DNA of 64,000 bases. Source: Alphaproteobacteria bacterium. GTDB lineage: Bacteria > Pseudomonadota > Alphaproteobacteria > UBA8366. Within the stretch, counting starts at the first letter, position 1; every line of letters starts with the position of its first letter. The notes under the pieces were generated by a model. It worked only from the letters and a program-made list of their open reading frames with translations, made no database searches and was not told the DNA's origin. The stretch lies in contig JAJFJD010000059.1 of NCBI GenBank assembly GCA_021774335.1, positions 289,449 to 353,448 of the forward strand, written 5' to 3'. Made by a program: the position numbers and the translations under genes. Of the stretch, positions 33,572-44,173 are shown one piece after another.

Positions 33572-34522
33572 ATGACGACGCCGACCGAACCAAGAATCGC
33601 GGTCATCCTGCCGTGTTACAACGAAGAAGCGGCGATTGCCGATGTGGTGCGCGATTTTTCCGCGGCGCTGCCCGACGCCTTCATCTACGTCTACGACAAC
33701 AATTCGACCGACGACACGGTAGCGGTGGCCGAGGCCGCCGGCGCGCGCGTCCGCAAGGAGCCGATGCAGGGTAAGGGCAACGTGGTGCGCCGGGCCTTCT
33801 CGGATATCGAGGCGGATGTCTACCTCATGGCCGACGGCGACGGCACCTACGATCCCGACCGCGCGCGCGAGATGGTCGACCTGCTGCTCGGCGACAATCT
33901 CGACATGATCGTTGGCGTGCGGACCGACGATGATCCCGACGCCTACCGGCGGGGGCACCGCACCGGTAACCGGCTGTTCAACATGACGGTCGCCTGGCTG
34001 TTCGGCGACCTGTTCACCGATATCTTTTCCGGCTACCGCGTCTTTTCGCGCCGTTTCGTGAAATCCTTTCCGGCGCTTTCCGCCGGGTTCGAGATCGAGA
34101 CCGAGCTGACCGTGCATGCGATCCAACTGCGCATGCCGGTGGCGGAAATCCCGACGGCCTATCGCGGCCGGGTCGAAGGATCGGAAAGCAAGCTCCGGAC
34201 CTATCGCGACGGCTTCAAGATTCTGCTCACCGTCCTGCTGTTCATGCAGCATTACCGCCCGCTGTTCTTCTTTACCGTGCTGGCGGCGATGCTGGCGGCG
34301 GTATCGGCCCTGTTGGGCTATTCGGTGGTGGCGGAATATTTCGACACCGGGTTGGTGACGCGTTTCCCGACCGCGGTGTTGGCCATGGGGGTTATGCTGG
34401 TGGCGGCGATCTCGGAGGCGATCGGTCTGGTGCTCAACAACAGCAGCCGTGGCCAGCTTGAGATGAAGCGGCTGAAGTATCTCGAATTCCCGCGCTTCAT
34501 GGCGGGCCAGCGCCGCCGTTAG
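33572..34522 (+). CDS. Family 2 glycosyltransferase, membrane-anchored (dolichyl-phosphate mannose synthase-like)
   Basis: A 316-residue GT2 enzyme expected to transfer a sugar from a nucleotide donor to a lipid carrier. The GT-A core begins with IAVILPCYNEEAAI at 9-22; YDNNSTDDT and the metal-binding ADGDGTYDPDRA (DxD) follow, then DIFSGYRVFSRRFVKSFP and the acceptor-side FEIETELTVHA. Two C-terminal membrane segments (FFFTVLAAMLAAVSALLG and AVLAMGVMLVAAISEAIGL) anchor it. ATG 33572 lacks a strong ribosome site. The gene stands alone, convergent with the SAM hydrolase gene. Confidence 0.9.
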   Translation: MTTPTEPRIAVILPCYNEEAAIADVVRDFSAALPDAFIYVYDNNSTDDTVAVAEAAGARVRKEPMQGKGNVVRRAFSDIEADVYLMADGDGTYDPDRAREMVDLLLGDNLDMIVGVRTDDDPDAYRRGHRTGNRLFNMTVAWLFGDLFTDIFSGYRVFSRRFVKSFPALSAGFEIETELTVHAIQLRMPVAEIPTAYRGRVEGSESKLRTYRDGFKILLTVLLFMQHYRPLFFFTVLAAMLAAVSALLGYSVVAEYFDTGLVTRFPTAVLAMGVMLVAAISEAIGLVLNNSSRGQLEMKRLKYLEFPRFMAGQRRR

Positions 34523-34534
34523 AATTACGCCGGC

Positions 34535-35266
34535 TCAGCCGATTTCAATCGGGTCGCCGACGGCAAGGCCGAGCAGGGCCGCCGCGCTGCCGGACGGCAC
34601 CGCGATCTCGACCAATCCACAGGAATTGGCATACCAGAACGGCATATCCGCCGGCGCTTCGCCGAAGACGCGGGCCGGGGATAGCGTTGCACCGCCCGCG
34701 CGCAACGGTGCGGACGCGGGCACTGTATCCGCGCGCAGGCCGGTCATCAGGTTTCCGAAGCCGTCGGCATAAATGATCTCAGGCAAGTCGTCCGGCCAAT
34801 CCGCGCCCGGCATGGCTTCTGCCGGCTGCGGTGCGAATAGATCGTCGGGCGCGCTGCCGGAGGCGAGCATCGCGGCAACCGGCGCGAACAGATCGCGGCC
34901 GTGGAACGACGGGGACAGGGTGTCCGGCCGCCATTGGATGCACCGGGTCCGTGTCGCCATGGCGCGCCGGCCGACCAGTTCGAACAATCCGTTGCCGGGC
35001 CCGACGAAGCACAGTCCGTCGGCTTCGACCACGACCGGCGGCCGCTCGGTACCGACGCCGGGATCGACCACGCCGATGCAAATCGTATTTTTGGGAAAAG
35101 CCGTTGCCAGCGCAGCCAGCAGATAGGCGGCGGGTTTCGGAGCATGCGCCGGCGCGTCATGCATCAGGTCGATGACCGGCACGCCAGGCGCCTGTGCGGC
35201 CAGCACCGCCTGCATCTGCCCTACGTATGGGCCGTCGCGGGTGAAATCGGTGAACAGGAAAATCAC
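34535..35266 (-). CDS. SAM hydrolase/SAM hydroxide adenosyltransferase (DUF62 family)
   Basis: Homologue of the fluorinase/chlorinase-fold enzymes that use water to split S-adenosylmethionine into adenosine and methionine. Family motifs are FLFTDFTRDGPYVGQM at the start, VIDLMHDAPAH, GVVDPGVGTER, FVGPGNGLFE, and FHGRDLFAPVAA; the C-terminal beta-barrel has YADGFGNLMTG. No halide-specific insertion is evident, so hydrolysis is the likely activity. The start is uncertain: GTG 35266 begins (M)IFLFTDF, and TTG 35302 is the only upstream alternative. Length 243. Confidence 0.88.
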   Translation of the reverse strand: MIFLFTDFTRDGPYVGQMQAVLAAQAPGVPVIDLMHDAPAHAPKPAAYLLAALATAFPKNTICIGVVDPGVGTERPPVVVEADGLCFVGPGNGLFELVGRRAMATRTRCIQWRPDTLSPSFHGRDLFAPVAAMLASGSAPDDLFAPQPAEAMPGADWPDDLPEIIYADGFGNLMTGLRADTVPASAPLRAGGATLSPARVFGEAPADMPFWYANSCGLVEIAVPSGSAAALLGLAVGDPIEIG

Positions 35267-35375
35267 GCGGATACTATGGCGGACCCGGCGCGTTCGGGGC
35301 AAGCTATGCAGCGCACCCTAAGGGGCATCGACACGGGGCAGCGGCGGGCGGCAGCGAGAGGAGGCGACGAGGACA

Positions 35376-36143
35376 ATGCGGTTGAAGGACAAGGTAGCCA
35401 TCGTGACCGGCGCGGGCTCGGGCTTCGGCGCGGGCATTGCCGAGCGCTTCGCCGAGGAGGGCGCGCGTGTGGTGGTGAACGACATTAATGCTGATGGCGG
35501 TGCGGCAACGGTGGACGCGATTGACAAGGCGACCGGCGATGCGGAGCGTGCCTTCTTTCACGGCGCGGACGTATCGAAGAATGCCGAGGTCGGCGCGCTG
35601 GTAAAGGCGGCGCTCGACCGGTTCGGCGATCTCGATATCTTCGTCAACAACGCGGGCGTGTCGCACCGCAACCAGCCGATGATCGAGGTCGATGAAGCGA
35701 CCTTCGACAAGATTTTTGCGGTCAACGTGAAGTCGATCTATCTGTCGGCCGTGCACGCGGTGCCGGTGTTCAAGAAGCGCGGCGGCGGCGTGTTCATCAA
35801 TATCGCGTCCACGGCGGGCGTGCGGCCGCGGCCGGGCCTGACCTGGTACAATGGCAGCAAGGGGGCCGCGGTCATCCTGACCAAATCGATGGCGGTGGAA
35901 TTGGCGCCCGACGCGATCCGGGTCTGCGGCATCAACCCCGGCATCGGCGAAAGCGGCTTGACCGAGACCTTCATGGGCGTGCCGGACACGCCGGAGAACC
36001 GCAAGCGGTTCGAAGCCAACATCCCGCTCGGCAGGTATAGCCTGCCGCGCGACATCGCCAACGCGGCGCTCTATCTTGCCTCGGACGAAGCCGACTTGCT
36101 GACCGGCGTGTGTTTGGAAGTCGACGGCGGGCGCTGCATCTAG
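35376..36143 (+). CDS. SDR family NAD(P)-dependent oxidoreductase
   Basis: A complete classical short-chain dehydrogenase of 255 residues. Cofactor loop TGAGSGFGAGIAE at 11-23, NNAGVSHRN, catalytic Ser in NIASTAGVRP, and WYNGSKG with the YxxxK pair are all present. The C-terminal LASDEADLLTGVCLEVDGG is typical of the glucose dehydrogenase/FabG-like subgroup. Asp37 after the second strand (VVVNDI) favours NAD(H). Substrate unknown. The ATG is preceded by GAGGCGACGAGGACA. Confidence 0.93.
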   Translation: MRLKDKVAIVTGAGSGFGAGIAERFAEEGARVVVNDINADGGAATVDAIDKATGDAERAFFHGADVSKNAEVGALVKAALDRFGDLDIFVNNAGVSHRNQPMIEVDEATFDKIFAVNVKSIYLSAVHAVPVFKKRGGGVFINIASTAGVRPRPGLTWYNGSKGAAVILTKSMAVELAPDAIRVCGINPGIGESGLTETFMGVPDTPENRKRFEANIPLGRYSLPRDIANAALYLASDEADLLTGVCLEVDGGRCI

Positions 36144-36152
36144 GCCTAAACG

Positions 36153-36179
36153 AAAACCGCCCGGGCAGAACCCGGGCGG
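36153..36179 (-). terminator. Rho-independent terminator after the Bax inhibitor-1 family gene
   Basis: On the minus strand a 9-bp stem CCGCCCGGG/CCCGGGCGG closes loop TTCTG and is followed by TTTT. It lies 25 bp past the stop of the leftward gene and may also serve the convergent SDR gene. Confidence 0.85.
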
Positions 36180-36203
36180 CGTATTCGTGAACGGTAAGCG
36201 CGG

Positions 36204-36941
36204 TCAGTCGCGCATGATGCCGATCATGTTTAGGACATGGATGAACATCACGACGAAGCTGCCGTAGAGGCCGAGTGCGCCGAAGATCGCCATCTTGGTG
36301 ACCGTGTCGGCCGGTGCCTCCTGGTACATGGTCTTCACCATCTGCGTTTCATAGGCGGTGATGCCTGCGAAGACGAGGACGACCAGCGCCGAGATGCCGA
36401 AGCTGAGCATCGAGCTCTCGATCAGGAACGCGTTGACCAGCATGGCGATCAGCAGGCCGATCGTGGCCAACAGGAAGAACGTCCCGAAGGCTGACATGTC
36501 CTTCTTGGTCGTATAACCGAAGAAGCTTGCGCCGGCGAACATGCCCGAGGTGATGAAGAAAGCGCGCGAGACGTCGGCGACCCCGTGTTGGGTCTGTAGC
36601 GTGTACAGCACGAAGGGCGAGATCATCAGGCCCCAGAGCGCGCAGTAGGCCCAGAAATAGCCCTGTGCGGCGATGGTGCTGCGCATCGTCAGGATTTTGG
36701 GTGAGAACCAGCCCATGCCGATCACGGCTGCGAACAACACCCATTTCATCATGCCGCCGGCCAGTGTGAACAGCAGCTCTGGCGAGTTCGCCATCCAAAG
36801 GACGATGACACCTGTAAACGCAACGCCAAGGGCCATGTAGTTGTACACGCGCAGCATGTACGAGCGCAGCCCGGCGTCGATGCCGGCGCCTGCGCGGTCT
36901 ATGGTATGCCCTTGGGCGGAATAACGTGGTTCGAGAGCCAT
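36204..36941 (-). CDS. Bax inhibitor-1/YccA family membrane protein
   Basis: A 245-residue inner-membrane protein with about seven hydrophobic helices, of the BI-1/TMBIM family related to the pH-sensitive calcium leak protein BsYetJ. The N-terminal DAGLRSYMLRVYNYMALGVAFTGV's core, SPKILTMRSTIAAQGYFWAYCALWG, and the final GALGLYGSFVVMFIHVLNMIG match the family. The alphaproteobacterial members are often single-copy and of unknown role. The gene is flanked by a terminator and stands alone. Confidence 0.93.
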   Translation of the reverse strand: MALEPRYSAQGHTIDRAGAGIDAGLRSYMLRVYNYMALGVAFTGVIVLWMANSPELLFTLAGGMMKWVLFAAVIGMGWFSPKILTMRSTIAAQGYFWAYCALWGLMISPFVLYTLQTQHGVADVSRAFFITSGMFAGASFFGYTTKKDMSAFGTFFLLATIGLLIAMLVNAFLIESSMLSFGISALVVLVFAGITAYETQMVKTMYQEAPADTVTKMAIFGALGLYGSFVVMFIHVLNMIGIMRD

Positions 36942-37075
36942 CCTGCTCCTCCATAACCGTTCAGTTGACTGTCTGCGTGTCTATATTGGGAATTTTACCG
37001 TGATAATCAATACGTGGTTGAAGGTTTCCGCTTCGTAAACGCCTCAAAAGTGGCTGATAATTAACCATACTGTCG

Positions 37076-37696
37076 TCAATCCTGGCGCCGGGCCTCGAAT
37101 CCCAGGATCAGCTCCACGTCGTCGCCGACGGCGCCGTTATCGACGGCATAGGTCATGCCGAAGTCGCTTCGCTTCAGTTTTCCGCTCGCATTGAACCCCG
37201 CCACGTAGGGTTTTCCGCCCAACAGACCGCCGCCGAATAGATACTCGCCGCTCTTGTTCCAGGTGATGTCCAGCGTCAGCGGCTTGGTGACGCCGCGCAG
37301 CGTCAGATCGCCGTGGATCTTGCCGGTGCGGTCGCCGGTCTTCTCGGCGCGCTTGCCGACGAAGACCATTTCGGGGAATTCCTTGGCGTTGAGAAAATCG
37401 GCGCTGCGCACATGGTCGTCGCGTTTCTCATGCCCGCTGAAGAAGGTGCCGGTCTTGACGACGATACGGATGTCCGAGACGGCGGGGGATTTTTCATCGA
37501 AAGTGAAACTGCCCGCACCCTCGGTGAACAAACCGATCATATCGTAATAACCGATATGCTGGACCTTCAGGGCGATCGTGAAATGCGCCGGATCGATTAC
37601 GTATTTCTCCGGCTTCGACTCGGCGGGGCCGGCGGCGGTCGCCAAGAATGCCGCGATGGCGAGAATGGGAAGGATTGCGAAAGATCGAATTCTCAT
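37076..37696 (-). CDS. YceI family periplasmic protein
   Basis: A 206-residue lipocalin-like protein of the YceI family, which bind isoprenoid-like lipids in the periplasm. The N-terminus is a clear signal peptide (FAILPILAIAAFLATAAGPAES, cleavage near residue 27). The domain starts with YVIDPAHFTIALKVQHIGYYDMIG; later VKTGTFFSGHEKRDDHVRSADFLNAKEFPEMVF and GDLTLRGVTKPLTLDI in shortened form are the family hallmarks. No cytochrome b561 gene, its frequent partner, is adjacent. Confidence 0.93.
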   Translation of the reverse strand: MRIRSFAILPILAIAAFLATAAGPAESKPEKYVIDPAHFTIALKVQHIGYYDMIGLFTEGAGSFTFDEKSPAVSDIRIVVKTGTFFSGHEKRDDHVRSADFLNAKEFPEMVFVGKRAEKTGDRTGKIHGDLTLRGVTKPLTLDITWNKSGEYLFGGGLLGGKPYVAGFNASGKLKRSDFGMTYAVDNGAVGDDVELILGFEARRQD

Positions 37697-37799
37697 CTGC
37701 GTGCTCCGCGCGGTGTATCGATGATCGGGGATTTATCTGCTGCAGCAGTGTCGCCCAATTTCAGGCCGGTGCGAAGCGCCCCACGGAAAATTGATCGGG

Positions 37800-40324
37800 C
37801 TATTCGTTGCGCAGGATCGGCGCCGCCTTGTGGCCGAGCGCGCGCCAGGTGCCGATGAAGCCGGCGATCACCGTGATCGCGATGCAGGCCACCGTGGTGC
37901 CGATCACCGCGCTCGGGATGAAGGTCCAATCCGCGTGCATCACATGGACGATCACGGCCCAGGCGGCGGCGGTCCCGATCGCGGACGCGACGATTGCGGT
38001 GACCAGGCCCAGCAGCCCGAATTCGATCAGATAGGTCGCCAGCACCTCGCGCCGGGTCGCGCCCAGCACCTTCAGCAGGACCGAGTCATAGATGCGCCGC
38101 CGCCGGGTTGCGGCGATCGCGCCCGCCAGCACCAGCCCGCCGGCCAGGACGGCGATACCCGTGATCGCGCGGACGGCGGTACTGAGCCGGTCGAGGATCT
38201 CGCTGACGCTTTCCAGCACCTCCTTGACCCGGATCGCCGAGACGTTCGGGAAGCGGTCGGTGATGGCGCGCTCCAGCGCGAGTTCGGTGGCGTCGTCCGC
38301 CTTCGCCGTAGCGATATAGGATTGCGGCGCGGACTCGAGCAGGCCCGGCGAGAAGATCATCACGAAGTTGATCGACAGGGTGGTCCAGTCGATCTCGCGC
38401 AGGTTGGCGATCTTCGCGGTGACCGCGCGGCCCAGGACATTCACGGTCAGGGTGTCGCCGATCTTCAGGCCGAAGGCTTCGGCGGCGCGCGAATCGAACG
38501 AGACGAGGGGCTCGCCGCTATAGTCTGTCGGCCACCATTCGCCCGCGGTCAGACGGCTGCCGAGCGCCGGCGGGGTGCGCGCCCAGGTCAGGCCCCGGTC
38601 GCCGCGCAAGATCCAGGCGAAGTCGGGCGGCGGGGTAATCTCCTCCACCGGCGTGCCGTTCAGGCGCATCAATCGGCCGCGCAGCATCGGCACGCTTTCG
38701 GTCGACTCGACATTGGGGAAGCTCTTCACCAGCTTCTCGAACTCGGCCACCTGGTTGCCTTGGATGTCGATGAAATAGAAGCCGGGCGCTTCCTCAGGGA
38801 TATTGCGATTGATCTGGTTGGTGAGATTGCCTTCAATCAACGCGACGGCGCCAAGCACCGTCAGCCCGAGGCCGAGCGACAGCACGACGCTCGCTGCCGG
38901 CGTGCCCGGGCGCGACAGGTTGGCAAGGGCGAGCCGCAGGATCGGGTTACGCGATCGAGGCAGCCGGTCGATCAGCGCGATGATCGCGCGTGCGGCACCA
39001 TGGAAGATCGCGAAGGTGACGATCGCGCCGACCACGAAAACGGCGGCAATGCCGGGCCGGTAAGCGGTCGCGACCGTCAGGCCCGCCAGGGCCAGCACCA
39101 CCAATGCCAGCGACGCCATGTAGAGCAATCGCGGCCGCCGGTCGGGCGGGGCGACGACGGCGCGGAACAGGCTGGCCGCGGGCACCTCGCGGGCCTGGCC
39201 CAAGGGCCACAGCGAAAAGGCGATGGTCACCAGCAGGCCGAACACGGCGGCCAACACGAGCGGCAGCGGGTAGAAGCCGACCTGCGCTTCGATCGGCAGG
39301 CTTTGCGACAGCAGCGGCGCGCCGATCATCGGCAGCGCTGCGCCGATCGCCACGCCGACGACGATGGCGAGCAGGGCGAGGCCCAGGACCTGCAACAGAT
39401 AAAGCTGGAAGACCAGCGGGCCGGGGCCGCCGAGACATTTCAGCGTCGCGATCGTGGTCAGCCGCGAGTCCAAGTAACTCTTGACCGCGTTGCCCACACC
39501 AACGCCGCCGACCAACAATGCCGTGAGGCCGACGAGGCTGAGGAATAGCGTCACCCGGTCGACAAAGCGTTGGATGTTCGGGGCCGCGTTGTCGATCGCA
39601 CGGATGCGCCAGCCAGCATTGGGGAATTGTTCGTTCAGCCGCGCGATCCACGCCTTGTGGCCGGTCCCTTGTGGCACTTCGATGCGGTAGTGATAGCGAA
39701 TCAGGCTGCCCGGCTGCAGCAGGTTGGTGGCTTGCAATGCTGGAAACCCGATCAGCAGCCGCGGTCCCAAATTGAAGGCGCGGGTTGCCCGGTCGGCTTC
39801 TTCCGCAATGACGCCGGTCAGGATGAATTGGGCGTCGCCGACGCGCAGGGTATCGCCGAGGCCGACGCCGAGTTTGTCGAGCAGGCGTTGCTCCGCGACC
39901 GCGCCCCACTGGTCCCCGCGCTTGGTAATGGCGTCGGCGAGCGGCGTGTCGTCCGCGAGCCGGAAGCCGCCGAACAGGGGATAGCGCCCGTCGACCGCTT
40001 TCAGCTCGACCAGGTTGCGTGCATTGCCATCAGGTGTTTTCGCCATGGCGCGCATCTCGGCGATGTTCGAGCGCCGCGCCGAGTTCGCGTCGAGCCATGC
40101 GCGTTGCTCGGGCGTTGCCGTGCGGTGCGTCAGGCGCAGATCGACATCGCCGCCCAACAAGGTGCGGGCGTCGGCGCGGATGCCCGCGACCACGCTTTCC
40201 GAGACTGAGCCGATCCCCGCAATTGCGGCAACGCCGAGGATCAGGCAGGCAAGAAAGACGCGGAACCCGGCAAGGCCCGCGCGCAATTCGCGCAGCGCCA
40301 ACCGCCAGGCCAGGGGCAGGCTGC

Positions 40325-40328
<4 letters not shown>
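37800..40328 (-). CDS. ABC exporter permease, YbbP/FtsX-like (842 residues)
   Basis: Large inner-membrane permease with two FtsX/MacB-like domains. A single N-terminal helix (FRVFLACLILGVAAIAGIG) precedes a large periplasmic domain. A helix cluster at about 265-350 follows, then a second periplasmic domain, and a final three-helix FtsX domain ending near the C-terminus. The core motif LARLNEQFPNAGW and GFPALQAT are typical of the YbbP group. The ATPase gene overlaps it by 4 bp, and a divergent TesA-type esterase lies beyond, the same ybbP-ybbA/tesA layout as in E. coli. Export of lipids or lysophospholipids is a guess from that context. Confidence 0.92.
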
Positions 40329-41047
<719 letters not shown>

Positions 41048-41084
41048 CGTGGACACGGTTTTTTCGTTACCTCATCAATCGACA

Positions 41085-41813
41085 ATGCGCGGCAAAGGCG
41101 CCGCGCCGGCATCCGCTGGATATGGCACTGCGGCGGCGCTTTTCAATGGATTGCGCCGTTTCGGCAAGGCCTCCGGCAGCGGATTGCGGCGTTTCGCCAC
41201 GGCATTCGCTGTGGCGGCTGTTGCCCTGTTCCTGACGGCCCCCGGCCCGGCCGTCGCCAAGGATCGGACGATCCTGGCGTTGGGCGACAGCCTAACCGCC
41301 GGGTATGGCCTCGCGGTGCAGGATGGATTTCCGTCGCGGCTTGAAGCGGCCCTGCGTGCGCGGGGCGTGGCGGCGCGGGTGGTCAACGCCGGTGTCTCCG
41401 GCGACACCAGCGCCGGAGGGCTCGGCCGGCTCGACTGGCTGATGGCCGAGAAGCCCGATCTGGTGATCGTTGAGTTGGGCGCGAATGACGGCTTGCGCGG
41501 CCTGGACCCGGCGGAGACCCGCCGCAATCTGGATGCAATCCTCACCCGGACCAAGAATGGAGGAACACACGTGCTGCTGACCGGCATGCGGGCGCCGCCC
41601 AACCTGGGCCGCGAGTATTCCGACGCGTTCAACGAAATCTTTCCCCAATTGGCCAAGCAGCATAAGGTGCCGCTATATCCGTTCTTTCTCGAAGGCGTTG
41701 CCGCGCGTCCCGACCTCAACCTGTCGGACGGCCTTCACCCGAACGAGAAGGGCGTTAAGGTCATTGTCGATCGAATCTTGCCGTACGTATTGCAGGCGCT
41801 AGGAGAACAATAA
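41085..41813 (+). CDS. Arylesterase/TesA-like SGNH hydrolase
   Basis: Periplasmic esterase or lysophospholipase of the SGNH family, 242 residues. Block I is LGDSLTAGYGL with the nucleophilic Ser; VELGANDGLRGL gives block III Gly-Asn, and SDGLHPNEKG carries the catalytic Asp and His. An N-terminal segment of about 60 residues includes a hydrophobic stretch AFAVAAVALFLTAPGPAVAK, a signal peptide with a long charged front. The ATG at 41085 was chosen over GTG 41049, which would nearly touch the divergent ATPase start. It is divergent from the ybbA-like gene and overlaps the FIST gene by one base (TAATG). Confidence 0.93.
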   Translation: MRGKGAAPASAGYGTAAALFNGLRRFGKASGSGLRRFATAFAVAAVALFLTAPGPAVAKDRTILALGDSLTAGYGLAVQDGFPSRLEAALRARGVAARVVNAGVSGDTSAGGLGRLDWLMAEKPDLVIVELGANDGLRGLDPAETRRNLDAILTRTKNGGTHVLLTGMRAPPNLGREYSDAFNEIFPQLAKQHKVPLYPFFLEGVAARPDLNLSDGLHPNEKGVKVIVDRILPYVLQALGEQ

Positions 41814-42943
41814 TGAACACCGCCGCACCCTTCCTGGCTGCGCATGCCACCGGTGAGCATTGGCGCGACGCTGCGGGGAAAATCATCCTTGAGCTCGACC
41901 CGGTGACCGCCGAGCATCGCCTCGGATTCGTTTACGTGACGGATGACTACGCGGAACATCTCAAGGATATCTCGGTATTCCTGCGGCAAACCACCGGCGT
42001 ACCGCACTGGGTCGGCACCGTTGGGTTCGGCGTTTGTGGCACCGGCAAGGAATACTTCAACGAACCCGCGATGGCCGTCATGCTGGCGCCCATCGCCGAA
42101 GACGCCTTCCGGGTTTTCTCGGGCGTGTCGGACAGTGTCGACCCGGTCGTGACGCAACATCGTGCCTGGATCGATGGTCCGGCGCCGCCGCTCACCGTGG
42201 TGCATGGCGATCCGCGCAATGAAAAGTTGCCCGCGTTGATCGAGCAGTTCTCCGACGCGACCAACGGCTTCCTGGTCGGTGGACTGACGGCGGCGAACAA
42301 CGGCTTCCCGCAACTCGCCGACGATGTCGAGGATGGCGGCATGTCGGGCGTGATGATTTCGCTGGATGCCGTGCCGGTGCAGGCGGGCCTCACCCAAGGG
42401 TGTTCGCCGATCGGCGCGGTCCATGAGGTCACGCAGGCGGAGGAGAATGTCCTGTTCGAACTGGACGACAAGCCGGCGCTCGATGTGTTCAAGGACGATA
42501 TCGGCGACGTGCTGGCGCGCGATCTCCGGCGGGTCGCCGGCTACATATTCGCGGCGATTCCCGTTTCGGGATCGGATACAGGCGATTATATGGTGCGCAA
42601 TCTGGTCGGCATCGATCCGGATTCGGGCGCGCTCGCCATCGGCGAGCATGTGGCGCCGGGCGACCGCATCATGTTCTGCCGCCGCGACCACGACACAGCG
42701 GTTCAGGACATGCGGCGCATGCTCGTCGATCTGAAAAAACGCACCGGAAAATCGCCAATCCGGGGCGGGCTTTATTTTTCGTGTTGCGCGCGCGGACCCA
42801 ACCAATTCGGTCCCGACGACGCCGAACTCAAGCTGCTTTCCGAAGAGCTGGGCGATTTTCCGCTCGTCGGATTCTTCGCCAATGGAGAAATCAGCAATAA
42901 CCGCCTCTATGGCTATACCGGGGTCCTGACCCTCTTCCTCTAA
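41813..42943 (+). CDS. FIST N- and C-domain sensory protein
   Basis: A 376-residue protein with the FIST_N (about 20-210) and FIST_C (about 215-365) domains, found in bacterial signal transduction and thought to bind small ligands such as amino acids. Typical parts are GTVGFGVCGTGKEYFNEPAMAVML's core, GFLVGGLTAANNGFPQ, SGVMISLDAVPVQAGLTQGC, RGGLYFSCCARG and LVGFFANGEI near the end. No kinase or GGDEF domain is attached and none is encoded nearby, so it is a stand-alone form. It starts in the esterase stop codon. Confidence 0.9.
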   Translation: MNTAAPFLAAHATGEHWRDAAGKIILELDPVTAEHRLGFVYVTDDYAEHLKDISVFLRQTTGVPHWVGTVGFGVCGTGKEYFNEPAMAVMLAPIAEDAFRVFSGVSDSVDPVVTQHRAWIDGPAPPLTVVHGDPRNEKLPALIEQFSDATNGFLVGGLTAANNGFPQLADDVEDGGMSGVMISLDAVPVQAGLTQGCSPIGAVHEVTQAEENVLFELDDKPALDVFKDDIGDVLARDLRRVAGYIFAAIPVSGSDTGDYMVRNLVGIDPDSGALAIGEHVAPGDRIMFCRRDHDTAVQDMRRMLVDLKKRTGKSPIRGGLYFSCCARGPNQFGPDDAELKLLSEELGDFPLVGFFANGEISNNRLYGYTGVLTLFL

Positions 42944-42978
42944 CCGTTGTTTCCTGACCGACATCGGGTAGGGCCGTT

Positions 42979-43524
42979 GTGATTCGCTTGTTCGTTGCCA
43001 TCGATCTGCCGCCGTCCGTCCGCGATCGTCTCGCTGGAATGGGCGGCGGCGTGCCGAACGCGCGTTGGGTCCCGCCGGAGAAAATGCATCTCACATTGCG
43101 CTTCATCGGCGAAGTCGAGAACGGGCTCGCCCGGGATATCGACACGGCCTTGACGAAGCTCCATGCGCCGGGATTCGATATCGAACTCGACGGGGTTGGA
43201 TTTTTCGGTAAGGCGTCGGCCGCGCGCGTGTTGTGGGCCGGCGTGCGCCGATCGGAGCCCTTGTTGCGCCTGCAAACCAAGGTCGAGGCGGCATTATGGG
43301 ATGCCGGCGTGCCGGCCGAGGGGCGCAAGTTTTCACCGCATGTCACGCTCGCCCGGATGCGCCGCGCACCGGCGGCCCGGCTGCAGCATTTCGTTGCGGA
43401 CCACGCGGCGTTCCTGTCCGGCCCGATTCCGGTCGATCACATCACGTTGTATTCGAGCTTCCGCGCTGCGTCGGGACCGGTCTACCAGGCCGAGGCCGAA
43501 TACCCGCTCGACCCGCCGGGCTAA
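42979..43524 (+). CDS. thpR: RNA 2',3'-cyclic phosphodiesterase (LigT/ThpR)
   Basis: 2H-phosphoesterase that opens 2',3'-cyclic phosphate ends of RNA. Both catalytic motifs are present, HLTL at 37-40 and HVTL at 121-124, in a 181-residue protein of normal length. The start is GTG 42979 (MIRLFVAIDLP), 35 bp after the FIST gene and in the same direction. The natural RNA substrate of the family in bacteria is unclear. Confidence 0.94.
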   Translation: MIRLFVAIDLPPSVRDRLAGMGGGVPNARWVPPEKMHLTLRFIGEVENGLARDIDTALTKLHAPGFDIELDGVGFFGKASAARVLWAGVRRSEPLLRLQTKVEAALWDAGVPAEGRKFSPHVTLARMRRAPAARLQHFVADHAAFLSGPIPVDHITLYSSFRAASGPVYQAEAEYPLDPPG

Positions 43525-43579
43525 AGGAATCGTTGGATTGTTTGCGCGGCTGCTTCGGTCCGGCGGCGTTGGTCCGGGG

Positions 43580-44053
43580 TCACAGGATTTGGGCGCGGAT
43601 CTTATGGAGCCAGCCTTGCGCGCCGGCCTCGATCAGGTCCATCGCGTAGTCAAAATCGTGCACCCCGCCATAGAAGGGGTCCGGCACGTCCATGCGGCCG
43701 AACTGCGGCGCGGAGTCGAGGAACATCGCGAGCTTTTCCAGGCTGCCCGCCGGTCCAGTCCGGGCGAGTTGTTGGTAATGGCCGGTATCCATGGCGATGA
43801 TCAGGTTAAAATCGGTGAAGTCCTGCATCGTCATCTGGCGGGCGCGCAGGTCGCCGATCTCATAGCCGCGGTCACGTGCTGCCTGATGGGCCCTGCGGTC
43901 CGGCGGCTCGCCGACGTGATAACCATGCAGGCCGACCGAGTCCGCGCCGATCCGGTCGGCCAGATCCGCTTCGGTCACGATTTGGCGAAACACCCCTTCC
44001 GCCGCGGCCGAACGGCATATATTTCCTGTGCAGACGAAAAGAACGCAGTACAT
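43580..44053 (-). CDS. Low-molecular-weight protein-tyrosine phosphatase
   Basis: A 157-residue LMW-PTP. The P-loop VCTGNICRS gives the Cx5R motif (Cys8 to Arg14, then Ser15). The general acid Asp lies in DVPDPFYGG near 125, and a Asp-Leu-Ile tail follows. In bacteria such enzymes act on tyrosine kinases of exopolysaccharide export or on stress proteins, but no BY-kinase is in the window. Convergent with thpR. Confidence 0.95.
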   Translation of the reverse strand: MYCVLFVCTGNICRSAAAEGVFRQIVTEADLADRIGADSVGLHGYHVGEPPDRRAHQAARDRGYEIGDLRARQMTMQDFTDFNLIIAMDTGHYQQLARTGPAGSLEKLAMFLDSAPQFGRMDVPDPFYGGVHDFDYAMDLIEAGAQGWLHKIRAQIL

Positions 44054-44173
44054 GCCTCAAGCGTCCATGTCGTTTTCAGCGACGTTGGGTTTTATTGTTA
44101 CAGAGATACCGTTCGATAGCGATACCCGGCTTGGGCCGGAGGGCGAAATAGCACGAGAAGGGCCGATGATTCT